The notes under the pieces are model-generated. The model made no database searches. It saw nothing but the letters and a program-made list of their open reading frames with translations, and was not told the origin of the DNA. 64,000 nt of DNA from Acidobacteriota bacterium (GTDB lineage Bacteria > Acidobacteriota > Terriglobia > Terriglobales > Acidobacteriaceae): assembly GCA_018268755.1 (NCBI GenBank), contig JAFDVW010000017.1, forward strand, positions 130,070-194,069, in the 5' to 3' direction. Below, in pieces: positions 8,682 through 17,911 of the stretch. Each line of letters opens with the position of its first letter. The first letter of the stretch is position 1. Position numbers and translations under genes: made by a program.

Positions 8682-9980
8682 CTAGCTGATCCAGTCCAGG
8701 ACTTTGTAATAAGCGCCGGCCAGGGGCAAAAACCACGGCTTGCCGTTGTAAAGACCCAGCGGCGCACCGGGGAAGGGAATCCCTGCAAAAGGATTGTCCG
8801 ATTTCTCCCCGGCGATCATCTCCGCCATCTTCTGTCCCTGATACGTCGCCATGGCCACGCCGTGTCCGGCATAACCCACCGCGTAGTGAATGCCATCCAT
8901 CTGCCCGGCATGCGGCATGATGTCAAAGGCAAAATCGAGCGTGCCGCCCCACACGTATTCGACCTTGGTGTCCCGTAATTGGGGATAAACGTCGATCATC
9001 CCTTGCCGGAGGATCTCGGCGCTGCGTGGGATGGTCTGCTCGTTCTCGGGAAAGAAGGCGGCGCGTCCGCCGAAGAGCATGCGCCGGTCGGGCGTCAGAC
9101 GGTAGTAGTAGAGGTAATGTTTGGAGTCGTAGATCATGCGGTTGCGCGGGCTGAGTTCGTGCGCCAACGCCTCCGTCAAGATTTCCGTCACGATGATGAA
9201 GGAGCCGATGGGAATGATTTTTCTGCGCAGCGCAGGTGTGGCGCCGCTGGTGTAGCCGCTCGTGCCCACGAATATGTCTCTCGCCCAAAGAGCCCCGCGA
9301 GAAGTGGAAACATTCCAGCCAGTGTTGCCATTACGGCTGGCGCGCTCGAGTTTCTCCACGCGGGTTCGCTCAAAAACTTGCGCACCCGCCTTCATGGCCG
9401 CCTGGGCAAGTCCAGCCACGTAGCGCGCCGGATTTACCCCAGCGCTGGTTTCATCCACCATGCCGCCGTAGTAGATGGAGGACCCAATCTCAGTGGAGAG
9501 ATCGCTTTTGGGGACAATGCGCAGGGTATGCTGAAACTCGCGAGCGATGACTTCCACTTGCCGGGCATAGTCGTCGAAATGTTTCTGCTTGCAGGCGACC
9601 TCGAGGTGCCCCGCGCGGGAAAAATCGCAGGCGATGTTTTCCTCGCGGACAATATTTTCGACGCAGGCAATGGATGCCAGCGAAGCCGCGTACATACGCT
9701 GTACGCGTTCGCGTCCATACATGGAAATGAGCTTGTTAACCCCCAGCTTGAGTCCGGTAAGAACCATACCTCCGTTGCGCGAACTGGCGCCCCAGCCCAT
9801 GGTCTCAGCCTCCAGCACGGCGACCTTGGCGCCGCGTTTCGCCAGCGCCCGGGCGGCAGAGAGTCCGGTAAAGCCCGCGCCAAGCACGGCGACATCCACG
9901 TTTTCCGGCAAGACGTCCGTATGTCCTGCGGTCATCTGCACCGTGGTGTGCCAATAGTTATATTGCCGGGGAGTGTTCAT
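8682..9980 (-). CDS. FAD-dependent oxidoreductase (DAO / glycine-oxidase-like)
   Basis: A 432-aa flavoprotein of the D-amino-acid oxidase family, close in layout to gamma-glutamylputrescine oxidase-like enzymes. The dinucleotide-binding motif VAVLGAGFTGLSAARALAKRG is followed by VLEAE and GASSRNGGMV. The C-terminus carries AVGYAGHGVAMA, contacting the flavin. The frame is open back to 10094. The ATG at 9980 (MNTPRQYNYW) was taken, with ATG at 9992 an equally possible start. It would oxidise an amine or amino acid with FAD in the cytoplasm. It is divergent from the cation exporter. Confidence 0.85.
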   Translation of the reverse strand: MNTPRQYNYWHTTVQMTAGHTDVLPENVDVAVLGAGFTGLSAARALAKRGAKVAVLEAETMGWGASSRNGGMVLTGLKLGVNKLISMYGRERVQRMYAASLASIACVENIVREENIACDFSRAGHLEVACKQKHFDDYARQVEVIAREFQHTLRIVPKSDLSTEIGSSIYYGGMVDETSAGVNPARYVAGLAQAAMKAGAQVFERTRVEKLERASRNGNTGWNVSTSRGALWARDIFVGTSGYTSGATPALRRKIIPIGSFIIVTEILTEALAHELSPRNRMIYDSKHYLYYYRLTPDRRMLFGGRAAFFPENEQTIPRSAEILRQGMIDVYPQLRDTKVEYVWGGTLDFAFDIMPHAGQMDGIHYAVGYAGHGVAMATYQGQKMAEMIAGEKSDNPFAGIPFPGAPLGLYNGKPWFLPLAGAYYKVLDWIS

Positions 9981-10101
9981 AGGCAGCCCCATACTGTAGA
10001 CGATTTGCCGGCAAAGCGCGACTGGGGCCTCCGGCCACCAGATCGCTCCCGTAACACCTCCAGTGCTTGAACCCCCGGCGGCAGGCACATACACTTAAAG
10101 G

Positions 10102-11025
10102 ATGCATGTCCACGCCCATGGCGGAGGCCCGCGGACGATCCGCGTCCTGCAGTTCTCGCTCTGTGTGACCGTGGTGTATATCGCCGTGCTGGTGGTGGCG
10201 GGCCTGCGAGCCCACTCGCTCGCCCTGCTCTCCGAGGCGGCGCACAACCTCTCGGACCTCCTGGCCTTGATTTTGTCGCTGGTGGCGGTGCGGCTGCAGG
10301 CGCGGCCCGCGAGCGCCACCAAAACCTACGGATGGCAGCGCGCCGGAGTTCTGGCCGCGCTGGTCAATGCCGGCTCCCTTGTCGTCTTTTCGCTCCTCAT
10401 TTTTTATGAGGCGGTGGAGCGGCTTTTGAAGCCGGAGGCGGTACAGGCCGGACTGATGATCTGGTCGGCCGCGCTCGGCGTGGTGATCAACGGCGTGATC
10501 TCACTGCTGCTTTACCGCACCGGCGGCGATGTAAACATCCGCAGCGCCCTGCTGCATGAAGTCGGCGACACGCTTTCGACCGCGGCGGTCATCGTCGGCG
10601 GCTGGATCATCCTCAAAACCGGCCACTGGTGGGTGGACCCGGCGCTTTCCTTTGGGATTGGCGTGCTGATCCTATGGTCAAGCGTGGGCATTGTGCGTGA
10701 GACGCTCAATATTCTTCTGGAAGGCACGCCGCGCGGCATGAAGCTGGAGAAGATCGAAGCCGCCATGCGCTCGATCGACGGCGTCAACGATGTGCACGAT
10801 CTGCACGTCTGGAGTTTGGGATCGGAGAGCCATGCGCTTTCCGCCCACGTCGCCATTGCCGACATTCCTACCTCGGTCAGCGACCGCATCCTGCGCGATG
10901 TCAAAGACCGCCTGCTGCAGGACTTCCACATTCATCACACCACCATCCAGTTCGAGCACGCGCAGTGCGAAGTGGCCCACGGCTGCGTGGTTGCGGTGAG
11001 CGAAAGCCAGCACCACCATCACTGA
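10102..11025 (+). CDS. Cation diffusion facilitator metal exporter
   Basis: A 307-aa CDF transporter (CzcD/ZitB-like) that exports Zn2+ or similar divalent cations by proton antiport. It has six predicted membrane helices in the first 210 residues. Metal-site motifs HNLSD in helix 2 and HEVGD in helix 5 give the HxxxD pairs typical of zinc-selective members. A cytoplasmic ferredoxin-like C-terminal domain follows (GVNDVHDLHVWSLGSESHALSAHV). A short N-terminal His-rich segment (MHVHAHGGG) and a terminal HHHH may aid metal binding. AAAGG directly abuts the ATG, so initiation context is poor. Confidence 0.93.
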   Translation: MHVHAHGGGPRTIRVLQFSLCVTVVYIAVLVVAGLRAHSLALLSEAAHNLSDLLALILSLVAVRLQARPASATKTYGWQRAGVLAALVNAGSLVVFSLLIFYEAVERLLKPEAVQAGLMIWSAALGVVINGVISLLLYRTGGDVNIRSALLHEVGDTLSTAAVIVGGWIILKTGHWWVDPALSFGIGVLILWSSVGIVRETLNILLEGTPRGMKLEKIEAAMRSIDGVNDVHDLHVWSLGSESHALSAHVAIADIPTSVSDRILRDVKDRLLQDFHIHHTTIQFEHAQCEVAHGCVVAVSESQHHHH

Positions 11026-11036
11026 TCTGTTGGTGC

Positions 11037-11060
11037 GGGAGCGGGCGTTCCGCCGCTCCC
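11037..11060. terminator. Hairpin between convergent genes
   Basis: Arms GGGAGCGG (11037-11044) and CCGCTCCC (11053-11060) with an 8-base loop lie between the convergent exporter and DNA ligase genes. There is no clear T-run on either side, so it may be a REP-like element or a factor-assisted terminator. Confidence 0.4.
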
Positions 11061-11086
11061 ACATGAGCCCGCGCCCACACAAGCTG

Positions 11087-12775
11087 TTATGCTTTTTGCT
11101 TTTCGTATATTTCCCGCACTCGCTCGATAGTATCGGCTTCCTCCGGCAGCTTGTCTTCGCGAATGCGCACGATACGAGGAAAGCGCAAGGCATAGCCACT
11201 TTCATGCCGGTCCGAAAGCATCATGTTGTTGAAGGCGACTTCCAGCACCACTTTGGGTTCCACCACTAAGCGAATGCCCTGGTCTTCGATAACATGCGCG
11301 AGGAACCACTCGGTCATCTGCGCGATCTCGGCATCGGTCAGGCCGGAATAGGCCTTGCCGATATTTACCAGCCGCTCCTCCTCCCAGACCGCGAAGGTGT
11401 AGTCGCTGAGCATGCCGATACGCTTGCCGTGCCCATATTCCACGGCGGTCACCACCACGTCGAGCGTGGCCAGTTCGCGCTTCATCTTGAGCCAGGATTT
11501 TCCCCGCCGTCCCGGCGTGTAGGGGGAAGCCGGGTCTTTGATCATCAGGCCTTCATTGCCTCGCGCCCGCGCGGCCTCAAAAAGCCCGTCGAGCTCCGTA
11601 GCAGAAGAAGCCTGGAACGCCGGAGCCCGCAACAAGCGCTCGAGTGCAACCGGTTCGTTGTCTCCAAAGGCCAACAGGCCCTGCGCCTGGTGGAAAGAGT
11701 GAGGCACTGGGATACGCTCTGCCGCCAGCGCTTTACGAAGAATTTCCGCACGCTCGCGTAGCGGTTTGTCGATGCACAGCTCGCCGTTGGCATAGAGGAT
11801 GTCGAAGACGAGATAGGCGACGGGAACTTCGGCGATCAGCTTGTCGCTGACTTTCTTGCGGCCCAGGCGTTGCTGCAATGCGGTGAAGGGTAGCGCCTGT
11901 CCGCTGTCGGCGAAGTTCCAGGCGACGATCTCGCCATCGAGAATGAGGTCGCCCGCAAGGCTCGCGAGCACCGGCGGCAATTCCGGGAAGGATTCGGTGA
12001 TGTCATCGCGGGTGCGTGAAAACAGCCGGGCCGCTCCGTTCGCGCAATGCGCCTGGGCGCGGATGCCATCGTACTTATCTTCCACCAGCGCATTCTCGAA
12101 GTAGCTGAGTGCCTCTTCCGCCGATTCAGCCGGGCTGGCCAACATGAATCCCAGAGGATGAAACAGCCGCATGCGGGCTTCGCCCAGCTTCTGCGCTTCC
12201 GCCAGCTTTAGCGTTTCGCCGAGGTCGCCGAGCAACATGTTGGCGCGTTGCAACCCGGGGAGGGTACTGCCGTAAGCTTTGGCGATGGCCTCCTCCACCA
12301 GGCTTTCTTTCAGGCCGATGCGCAGGTCTCCGGTGATGATCTTGACCACGTATTTGGCCTCAAGCGGCGTGCACTGCGTGAGCATCTCCCGCACCAGTGC
12401 CAGCTTGGCGGCGGGGCCGCGTGCGGCCGCGATCTGGCGAAAGAAGGATTCCGTTGCAGTCAGGGTGAGGCTGGATTCCCGCGGCGGCAGCACGGCCCCG
12501 GCGACCGCGCCCAGGTCTCCCAGCTTGCGATAAGCTTCGCGCAGCGCGTGGTCGGTCTTGCCGGAAATTTCCTGGACCATGCGCCACAGCGAGGAGCCAC
12601 CCACTTGCAGGGTGGTTTCTTCCCACAGGGGGAACGGACGTCCGGAGAGGAAGACGGCGGCAATCGCAGCTTCGGGGGCCGCCAACGTACGGAGATATTC
12701 CGCGACGATGGCGGTCTTTTCCAGCTTCTTGCTGGTGGCCGCAATGCGTTCGCAGGTTTCGGCAAATCCCCGCAT
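11087..12775 (-). CDS. ATP-dependent DNA ligase
   Basis: A 562-aa ligase of the archaeal/LigB-like type: N-terminal DNA-binding domain (1-210), adenylation domain with nucleotidyl-lysine Lys234 in VEDKYDGIRAQ, motif III ILDGEIVAW, motif IV GLMIKDP, motif V SWLKMKRE, then an OB-fold. It seals nicks with ATP and would act beside the chromosomal NAD-dependent LigA. No Ku, polymerase or phosphoesterase gene is nearby and no LigD fusion exists, so a direct non-homologous end-joining role is not indicated. In many genomes this type sits beside a processing exonuclease, which is absent here. Confidence 0.93.
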   Translation of the reverse strand: MRGFAETCERIAATSKKLEKTAIVAEYLRTLAAPEAAIAAVFLSGRPFPLWEETTLQVGGSSLWRMVQEISGKTDHALREAYRKLGDLGAVAGAVLPPRESSLTLTATESFFRQIAAARGPAAKLALVREMLTQCTPLEAKYVVKIITGDLRIGLKESLVEEAIAKAYGSTLPGLQRANMLLGDLGETLKLAEAQKLGEARMRLFHPLGFMLASPAESAEEALSYFENALVEDKYDGIRAQAHCANGAARLFSRTRDDITESFPELPPVLASLAGDLILDGEIVAWNFADSGQALPFTALQQRLGRKKVSDKLIAEVPVAYLVFDILYANGELCIDKPLRERAEILRKALAAERIPVPHSFHQAQGLLAFGDNEPVALERLLRAPAFQASSATELDGLFEAARARGNEGLMIKDPASPYTPGRRGKSWLKMKRELATLDVVVTAVEYGHGKRIGMLSDYTFAVWEEERLVNIGKAYSGLTDAEIAQMTEWFLAHVIEDQGIRLVVEPKVVLEVAFNNMMLSDRHESGYALRFPRIVRIREDKLPEEADTIERVREIYEKQKA

Positions 12776-12870
12776 GCAATAAGGATAAACGGGCGCAGCG
12801 GGTTAGGTGGCAAGAATGGGCCCCGCCCAGGCAGAATCTGCACATGTCCGGGCTGGCGATAGCTCTATCT
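12776..12870. other. Spacer upstream of the ligase gene
   Basis: This short stretch precedes the repeat-filled interval 12871-13250. Taken together, about 500 bp between the ligase and aldehyde dehydrogenase genes carry no supportable protein gene; they hold two repeat copies and a terminator, listed separately. No convincing Shine-Dalgarno site precedes the ligase ATG at 12775. Confidence 0.5.
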
Positions 12871-12930
12871 TGTCATCCTGAGCGAAGTCCGTGGGGCGCT
12901 CTGCGCCCCACGGACGCAGTCGAAGGATCG
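12871..12930. repeat. Dispersed intergenic repeat, copy 2, with a 13-bp hairpin
   Basis: TGTCATCCTGAGCGAAGTC opens the element and CAGTCGAAGGATC closes it. The centre is a perfect hairpin: GTCCGTGGGGCGC (12887-12899), loop TCT, then GCGCCCCACGGAC (12903-12915). Copies 1 and 3 share the flanks but have different centres. Confidence 0.7.
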
Positions 12931-13099
12931 CTATATTCTTGAACAGTGCAACTACGGAGTCGGGAATTCTTCCTGTGCAGCGCTTGAGATGGAGGCTGCG
13001 GGAATAAATCGATTGCGCGGTTTTGGGGGTTCCCACTTTAAATGCAGAGTGGCATCGCGGAAGTAATGCCCTGATGCAGGTGATTCAGAAGCGGTAGGG

Positions 13100-13190
13100 G
13101 TCCTTCGACTTCGCAGCAGGCTTCGCTTCGCGAAGCCCACTGCTACGCTCAGGAGGACAGTGACAAGAGGCAGGCCTAAAGGCCTGCTCT
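13100..13190. repeat. Dispersed intergenic repeat, copy 3 (inverted), plus second palindrome
   Basis: The element runs TCCTTCGACTTCGC to GCTCAGGAGGACAGTGA, the reverse orientation of copy 2. Its centre is a hairpin GGCTTCGC (13118-13125), TTC, GCGAAGCC (13129-13136). Immediately after lies another perfect palindrome, GCAGGCCT-AA-AGGCCTGC (13169-13186). Two inverted copies about 200 bp apart could form a large stem. Confidence 0.65.
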
Positions 13191-13210
13191 ACTCGCCGCT
13201 GCGCTCAAAG

Positions 13211-13245
13211 AAAACGCGCGTCAGCGTCAAGCGCTAACGCGCGCA
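13211..13245 (-). terminator. Rho-independent terminator of the aldehyde dehydrogenase gene
   Basis: On the minus strand GCGCGTTAGCG, loop CTTG, then ACGCTGACGCGC form a stem with one mismatch, followed by TTTTCTTT. It lies 40-75 bp after the dehydrogenase stop. Confidence 0.75.
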
Positions 13246-13284
13246 ATCATTCAACTCGGCCCGGCTGAAGCCGCGCCCTTCCCA

Positions 13285-14793
13285 TTATCCCAGCCGCGTG
13301 CACACCGCTTTCGTCTGCGTATACAGGTCGAGAACATCGCGTCCCATCTCGCGTCCCCAGCCCGACTGCTTGTATCCGCCAAAGGGCAGGGCGGCATCGA
13401 AGATGTTGTAGCAGTTAATCCAGACTGTCCCAGCGCGCAGGTGTTCCGCCATGCGGTGGGCTTTGTTGATGTCGTTGGTCCAGACGCCGGCCGCGAGGCC
13501 GTACACGTTGTCATTGGCGCGAGGAACAATGTCTTCCGGCTTTTCGAACGGCATCGCTGCCACCACCGGCCCGAAAATTTCTTCCTGCACCACCTTCATG
13601 TCTTCCCGCGTGTTAACCAGCACGGTGGGTTCGACGAAGTAGCCTTTGTCACCATGCTTCTTACCGCCGGCGAGGGCTTTGGCCCCTTCCGCCGCACCGG
13701 AAGCCAGATATCCGCAGACCCGGTTCAGCTGCTCTTCAGAAACTAGCGGCCCCATGTCAGTCGCAGCATCCAGTCCAGGACCGACTTTAATCTTCTGCGC
13801 CCGCTCGGCGATGCCATCCACCACTTTGTCGAAGATGGGTTTCTCCACATAGAGGCGAGACCCGGCGCAGCAGCACTGGCCGTGGTTAAAGAAGATGGCG
13901 CTGGTTGCCCCGGCGATGGCCGTCTCGATGTCGGCGTCCTTAAAGATGACGTTGGGCGACTTGCCGCCCAACTCCAGCGATACTTTCTTTAGATTGCCGG
14001 CCGCGGCGTGCACAATTAGCTTGCCCACCTCGGTTGAGCCGGTGAAGGCAACTTTGTCCACATCCAGGTGCGCGGCCAGGGCGGCCCCGGCGGTTTCGCC
14101 GAACCCGGGGACCACGTTCACGACCCCCTCGGGGAACCCGGCCTCAAGAATCAGTTCGCCCAGAAGCAGCGCGGAGAGCGGCGTTTGCTCAGCCGGTTTC
14201 AGCACTACCGTGCATCCGGTAGCCAACGCCGGCCCCAGCTTCCAGGCCGCCATCAGCAGCGGGAAGTTCCAGGGAATAATCTGTCCCACCACGCCCACCG
14301 GCTCCCGCAAGGTATAGCTCAGGTACTTCGCCCCTGGGGTGTAAGGAACGGAAATGGGAATGGTATGGCCTTCGAGTTTGGTCGCCCATCCCGCCATGTA
14401 GCGGAACAGGTCGACCGCCAGCGGAACATCGGCCGCGCGCGCCACCGTCAGCGGCTTGCCGTTGTCCAGCGATTCCAGATAGGCGAACTCTTCCAGGTGC
14501 TGTTCCAGCAGGTCGGCCAGCTTCCACACCAGGCGGCCGCGCTCGGAAGGCGTCAGGCGGCGCCAGGGGCCGTCGTCAAAGGCTTTGCGGGCGGCTTTCA
14601 CCGCCAGGTCGATGTCTTCCCGGTCGCCTTCGGCAACCTGCGCCAGGACCTCGCCGGTGGAGGGATCGAACGTGGAAAAAGTCTTGCCCGACACGGAATC
14701 CACCCAGCGTCCGTTAATCAACATTTGCCGCGGTTTTTCCAGAAAGCTGACCACCCGTGGATCGACTTGCGCCGCAGAAATAGCAATACCCAT
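13285..14793 (-). CDS. NAD(P)-dependent aldehyde dehydrogenase
   Basis: A 502-aa class 1/2-type aldehyde dehydrogenase that oxidises aldehydes to acids. It has IIPWNFPLLMAAWKLGPALATG (cofactor and substrate cleft), the general base Glu274 in SLELGGKSP, and a three-cysteine active site GQCCCAGSR with the middle Cys308 as nucleophile. EEIFGPV and PFGGYKQSG are near the C-terminus. Length and motifs match retinal/phenylacetaldehyde-type enzymes. AGGAGG precedes the ATG by four bases. It is a single-gene unit with its own terminator. Specific substrate unknown. Confidence 0.95.
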   Translation of the reverse strand: MGIAISAAQVDPRVVSFLEKPRQMLINGRWVDSVSGKTFSTFDPSTGEVLAQVAEGDREDIDLAVKAARKAFDDGPWRRLTPSERGRLVWKLADLLEQHLEEFAYLESLDNGKPLTVARAADVPLAVDLFRYMAGWATKLEGHTIPISVPYTPGAKYLSYTLREPVGVVGQIIPWNFPLLMAAWKLGPALATGCTVVLKPAEQTPLSALLLGELILEAGFPEGVVNVVPGFGETAGAALAAHLDVDKVAFTGSTEVGKLIVHAAAGNLKKVSLELGGKSPNVIFKDADIETAIAGATSAIFFNHGQCCCAGSRLYVEKPIFDKVVDGIAERAQKIKVGPGLDAATDMGPLVSEEQLNRVCGYLASGAAEGAKALAGGKKHGDKGYFVEPTVLVNTREDMKVVQEEIFGPVVAAMPFEKPEDIVPRANDNVYGLAAGVWTNDINKAHRMAEHLRAGTVWINCYNIFDAALPFGGYKQSGWGREMGRDVLDLYTQTKAVCTRLG

Positions 14794-14985
14794 AGAGCCT
14801 CCTGTAAGGACGAAACCGAAAGATGAAAAGATTGTTCCTCGGACCCCAGTCAGAGAAGACGGTTGCCGATGCTACGCCTGTCGGCAGATGAAAGCAATTC
14901 GAAAAAAAGCTGTATTTCTCCGCCAAACCTCCAACTTTTGCATCTAAACTAGATCAGTTGGGGCTACCTATTTTTTGAGGAAAGA

Positions 14986-16239
14986 GTGTCGTATTTAACC
15001 CGATTCATGTCAGCCCCAGCGCAACCTGTTTGGCTCCCGCAAGATACTGCTGTTCCCCCCTCTTCCGTCGTCGAACGGCTTCATCTTGTCCCTAAGGGAT
15101 CGGGCTCGTCCCGCGTCATTCTGGTGGATGTGGCCCGCGTGTTGGCCATTCTGTTCATGGTGCAGGGGCACACGCTCGATGTATTGCTGGCGCCCGTCTA
15201 TCGGGAGGGGAGCCTGTTTAATTTTTGGCTGTTCCTGCGCGGGTTGACGGCCCCCACTTTCCTGCTGCTCTCCGGTTTTTCCTTTACTCTGGCCAGTGTC
15301 AAGTACTGGGATTCTTACCTTTCTCCGACTCCCAAGCTGCTTAAGAGGGTCCTGCGCTTTGCCAGCTTCGTCCTTCTCGGCTATGCCATGCACCTGCCGG
15401 TGAATTCCTTCCGCGATCTACGCTGGTTGGATGCCGCAGGCTGGCAGAGTTGGATGCAGGTCGATGTGCTGCAGTGCATTGGGTTCACATTGCTGATTTT
15501 GCAGGCCCTGATTTTCTTTGCCCGCACCCTGCCGCGCTTTGCGGTGGCCGCTCTCAGCTTGAGTGGGTTGATTGCGCTGATCGCGCCGCTGGCGGGCCGA
15601 ACTGACTGGGCGCAACATCATGTCTCGCCCTGGCTGGCTTCCTATCTCAATGCCGCTACCGGATCGCTCTTCCCCTTGTTTCCCTGGGCGGCCTACGTCT
15701 TGTGCGGCGCGGCTATGGGATACGGCTGGGTACGCTGGCAAGGCCGGGCGAAGACATCCGCGGGTTGGATTTTTGCAGTGGGCGGATTGGCCTTGCTGGG
15801 AGCCGGTTTGGCGCTCAATCAGACCATCATCGAACTCTACCAGCGCATGGATTATTGGCGGACCAGCCCCAGTCTTTTCCTGATGCGCGTGGGGTGCGTC
15901 TGGCTGTTGTTGTCCTTGATTGCCTGGGCCCTGCGTGGCCTGAATGCCGTCAGGCTCGCTCTTCCGGAAAAGCCCATTCGCGCCCTGGCCCAGGAATCCC
16001 TGACCATTTACTTTGCGCACATCTGCATTCTCTATGGCTCAGTGTGGAACATCGGCCTGCGCCAGCGTCTGGGCGCGACTCTCACCCCCGGGGCCACTTT
16101 AGCCTGCATTGCCTTGCTGCTGATTGCGATGATCGTGTTGGGCATTTTGTGGAACCGCTTCAAAACAGCCCAGCCGCAGTCCAGCTGGTGGCTGCGTTCC
16201 GCCGTGCTCGCCGCTGCCTTTACCTACTGCTGTGTGTAG
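14986..16239 (+). CDS. Membrane acyltransferase (DUF1624 / heparan-glucosaminide N-acetyltransferase-like)
   Basis: A 417-aa polytopic membrane protein with about ten helices. The first helix region (VDVARVLAILFMVQGHTLDVLL) and LTAPTFLLLSGFSFTLA resemble the catalytic core of heparan-alpha-glucosaminide N-acetyltransferase and acyltransferase-3 relatives, in which His and Asp/Arg residues in early helices handle the acyl group. The GTG at 14986 follows GAGGAAAGA, so it was preferred over ATG at 15007. The role would be acylation of a cell-surface or lipid-linked sugar. It is not in an operon. The exact subfamily is uncertain. Confidence 0.7.
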   Translation: MSYLTRFMSAPAQPVWLPQDTAVPPSSVVERLHLVPKGSGSSRVILVDVARVLAILFMVQGHTLDVLLAPVYREGSLFNFWLFLRGLTAPTFLLLSGFSFTLASVKYWDSYLSPTPKLLKRVLRFASFVLLGYAMHLPVNSFRDLRWLDAAGWQSWMQVDVLQCIGFTLLILQALIFFARTLPRFAVAALSLSGLIALIAPLAGRTDWAQHHVSPWLASYLNAATGSLFPLFPWAAYVLCGAAMGYGWVRWQGRAKTSAGWIFAVGGLALLGAGLALNQTIIELYQRMDYWRTSPSLFLMRVGCVWLLLSLIAWALRGLNAVRLALPEKPIRALAQESLTIYFAHICILYGSVWNIGLRQRLGATLTPGATLACIALLLIAMIVLGILWNRFKTAQPQSSWWLRSAVLAAAFTYCCV

Positions 16240-16291
16240 ATTTGCAGTCCGCGTTTTTCCTGCCACGCCCGGTGCATTGAGTTGAAACCGC

Positions 16292-17911
16292 TTACGCTTC
16301 CCATTGCACGACAGAATAGGAGCGTGGCGGCAACTCGAGCGTCGTGCGCCCCGAGGCGTGGGAAACTTTATCGAGCGGGGAAGGCGCGACCCGCTGCGGG
16401 GCATCGAAGCCGTTGACCGCCTTCAGATCCGGTCCAGTCAGAACGGACGCTGTGGCTACCCGCGCCGGAGCTTTGTCTTGCCACACCACCTCGACCTGGC
16501 GGGGCTTGGCCAAGTCGCGGTTGAGCAGAAATAAAGTCGTCCGGCCGTCATCGCCAAGGGTCGCGGCGACGTCGAGATACGCCACCGGCCCCATGCCTTC
16601 CACATCATAGGTAGGAGATTCGACCAGCAGGTTGAGCACCGAGCCCCGCGCATACTGCAGCGCCCAATCGTAGGGATAGTAGATAGGCTGGCGGAAAAAT
16701 CCATTCGCATTGGTCATGATGGGCGCAATCACATTGATGAGTTGGGCCAGACAGGCGATTTTGACTCGGTCGGCGTTGCGCAATAAAGAGTTCACCATGC
16801 CGCCGACTACCAGTGCATCTTCCAGGTTGTAGATCTCTTCCAGCAAATGCTGCGCTTGTTTACGATGGCCATTAACCGCGTCTCCACTTCCGGCCCGGTA
16901 CCAGACGTTCCACTCATCGAAGGACAGCCACAGTTTTTTCGGCGAGCGCTTATGTCCCCGCACCAGGTCGCAAACCGCGAGGGTTTCGGCGATCTGCTTT
17001 TCCAGCGTCAGATTGATCGCCATGTACTTCGAGCTGTCTTCGCCGGTTTGTTCCTTGGTATTTCCCACATAGCGATGCAGAGAGAGTCCGTCTACGTAGT
17101 CGTAACACTCCTCCAGCACTTCCCGGTCCCACTCCAGGTAAGTGGGCATCGAGGGGCCGCTGGAGCCGCAGGCGATCAGTTGCAAGGACGGATCGACATA
17201 GCGCATCTGCCGCGCCGCATCTTCGGCTTTAAGTCCATATTCTTTCGCAGTGACATGCCCGATCTGCCAGGGTCCATCCATTTCATTGCCTAGACACCAA
17301 TGCTTGACCTTATGGGGGTCGGGATAGCCGTGCTTGCGGCGCAGTTCGCTCCACTGCGTGCCACTCTCCACGTTGCAGTATTCGACCAAGGCCGCCGCCT
17401 GTTCGGGAGTGCCTGTGCCCAGGTTCAGCCCCATCAGGGGCTGCGTTCCCACCGCCCGGCACCAGGCCATGAATTCGTTAGTGCCAAACTGGTTGGAGTT
17501 TAGGGAGTTCCAGGCCTTATCAAGCTGAACCGGGCGGCTATCCTTGGGGCCGACCCCATCCAGCCAGTTATAGCCGGAGACAAAGTTTCCGCCGGGATAG
17601 CGAACGATGGGCACACCCATCCTGCGGATCTCGTCCACGATGTCCTTGCGAAAGCCATGGGCATCGGAAAGCTTCGAGTCTGGGTCATAGATGCCCTCGT
17701 AGATGGCGCGCCCCAGATGTTCCAGAAAGGAGCCAAAGAGATTGCGGTCGAGCGGCGAAATCTTCCGGCGGGCATCCACCAACACGCGAGCCGGTCCCTC
17801 GCTGGGCTTGGCCTGCGCTTCCAGGAAGCGGCTAAACAGGGCATTCCCCGAAAGGGCCAAGCCAAGGCTGGAGATCTGCTGGAGAAATCGTCGTCTGTAA
17901 AGGGAAAACAT
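16292..17911 (-). CDS. Exported GH51 alpha-L-arabinofuranosidase
   Basis: A 539-aa enzyme removing arabinofuranosyl side chains from hemicellulose. A twin-arginine signal begins MFSLYRRRFLQQ, so it is likely exported folded. Family motifs: GSFLEHLGRAIYEGIYDP near 60, RYPGGNF at 104, acid/base Glu210 in WCLGNEMDGPW, nucleophile Glu333 in SFDEWNVWY. The frame is open to 17992, but ATG at 17911 has AAGGAG eight bases upstream and begins directly with the signal. It stands alone, away from the other sugar genes at 40-58 kb. Confidence 0.93.
   Translation of the reverse strand: MFSLYRRRFLQQISSLGLALSGNALFSRFLEAQAKPSEGPARVLVDARRKISPLDRNLFGSFLEHLGRAIYEGIYDPDSKLSDAHGFRKDIVDEIRRMGVPIVRYPGGNFVSGYNWLDGVGPKDSRPVQLDKAWNSLNSNQFGTNEFMAWCRAVGTQPLMGLNLGTGTPEQAAALVEYCNVESGTQWSELRRKHGYPDPHKVKHWCLGNEMDGPWQIGHVTAKEYGLKAEDAARQMRYVDPSLQLIACGSSGPSMPTYLEWDREVLEECYDYVDGLSLHRYVGNTKEQTGEDSSKYMAINLTLEKQIAETLAVCDLVRGHKRSPKKLWLSFDEWNVWYRAGSGDAVNGHRKQAQHLLEEIYNLEDALVVGGMVNSLLRNADRVKIACLAQLINVIAPIMTNANGFFRQPIYYPYDWALQYARGSVLNLLVESPTYDVEGMGPVAYLDVAATLGDDGRTTLFLLNRDLAKPRQVEVVWQDKAPARVATASVLTGPDLKAVNGFDAPQRVAPSPLDKVSHASGRTTLELPPRSYSVVQWEA

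Noticed and set aside
11087..12775. Non-homologous end-joining locus
   Set aside because: The ligase lacks polymerase and phosphoesterase domains and no Ku gene is adjacent.
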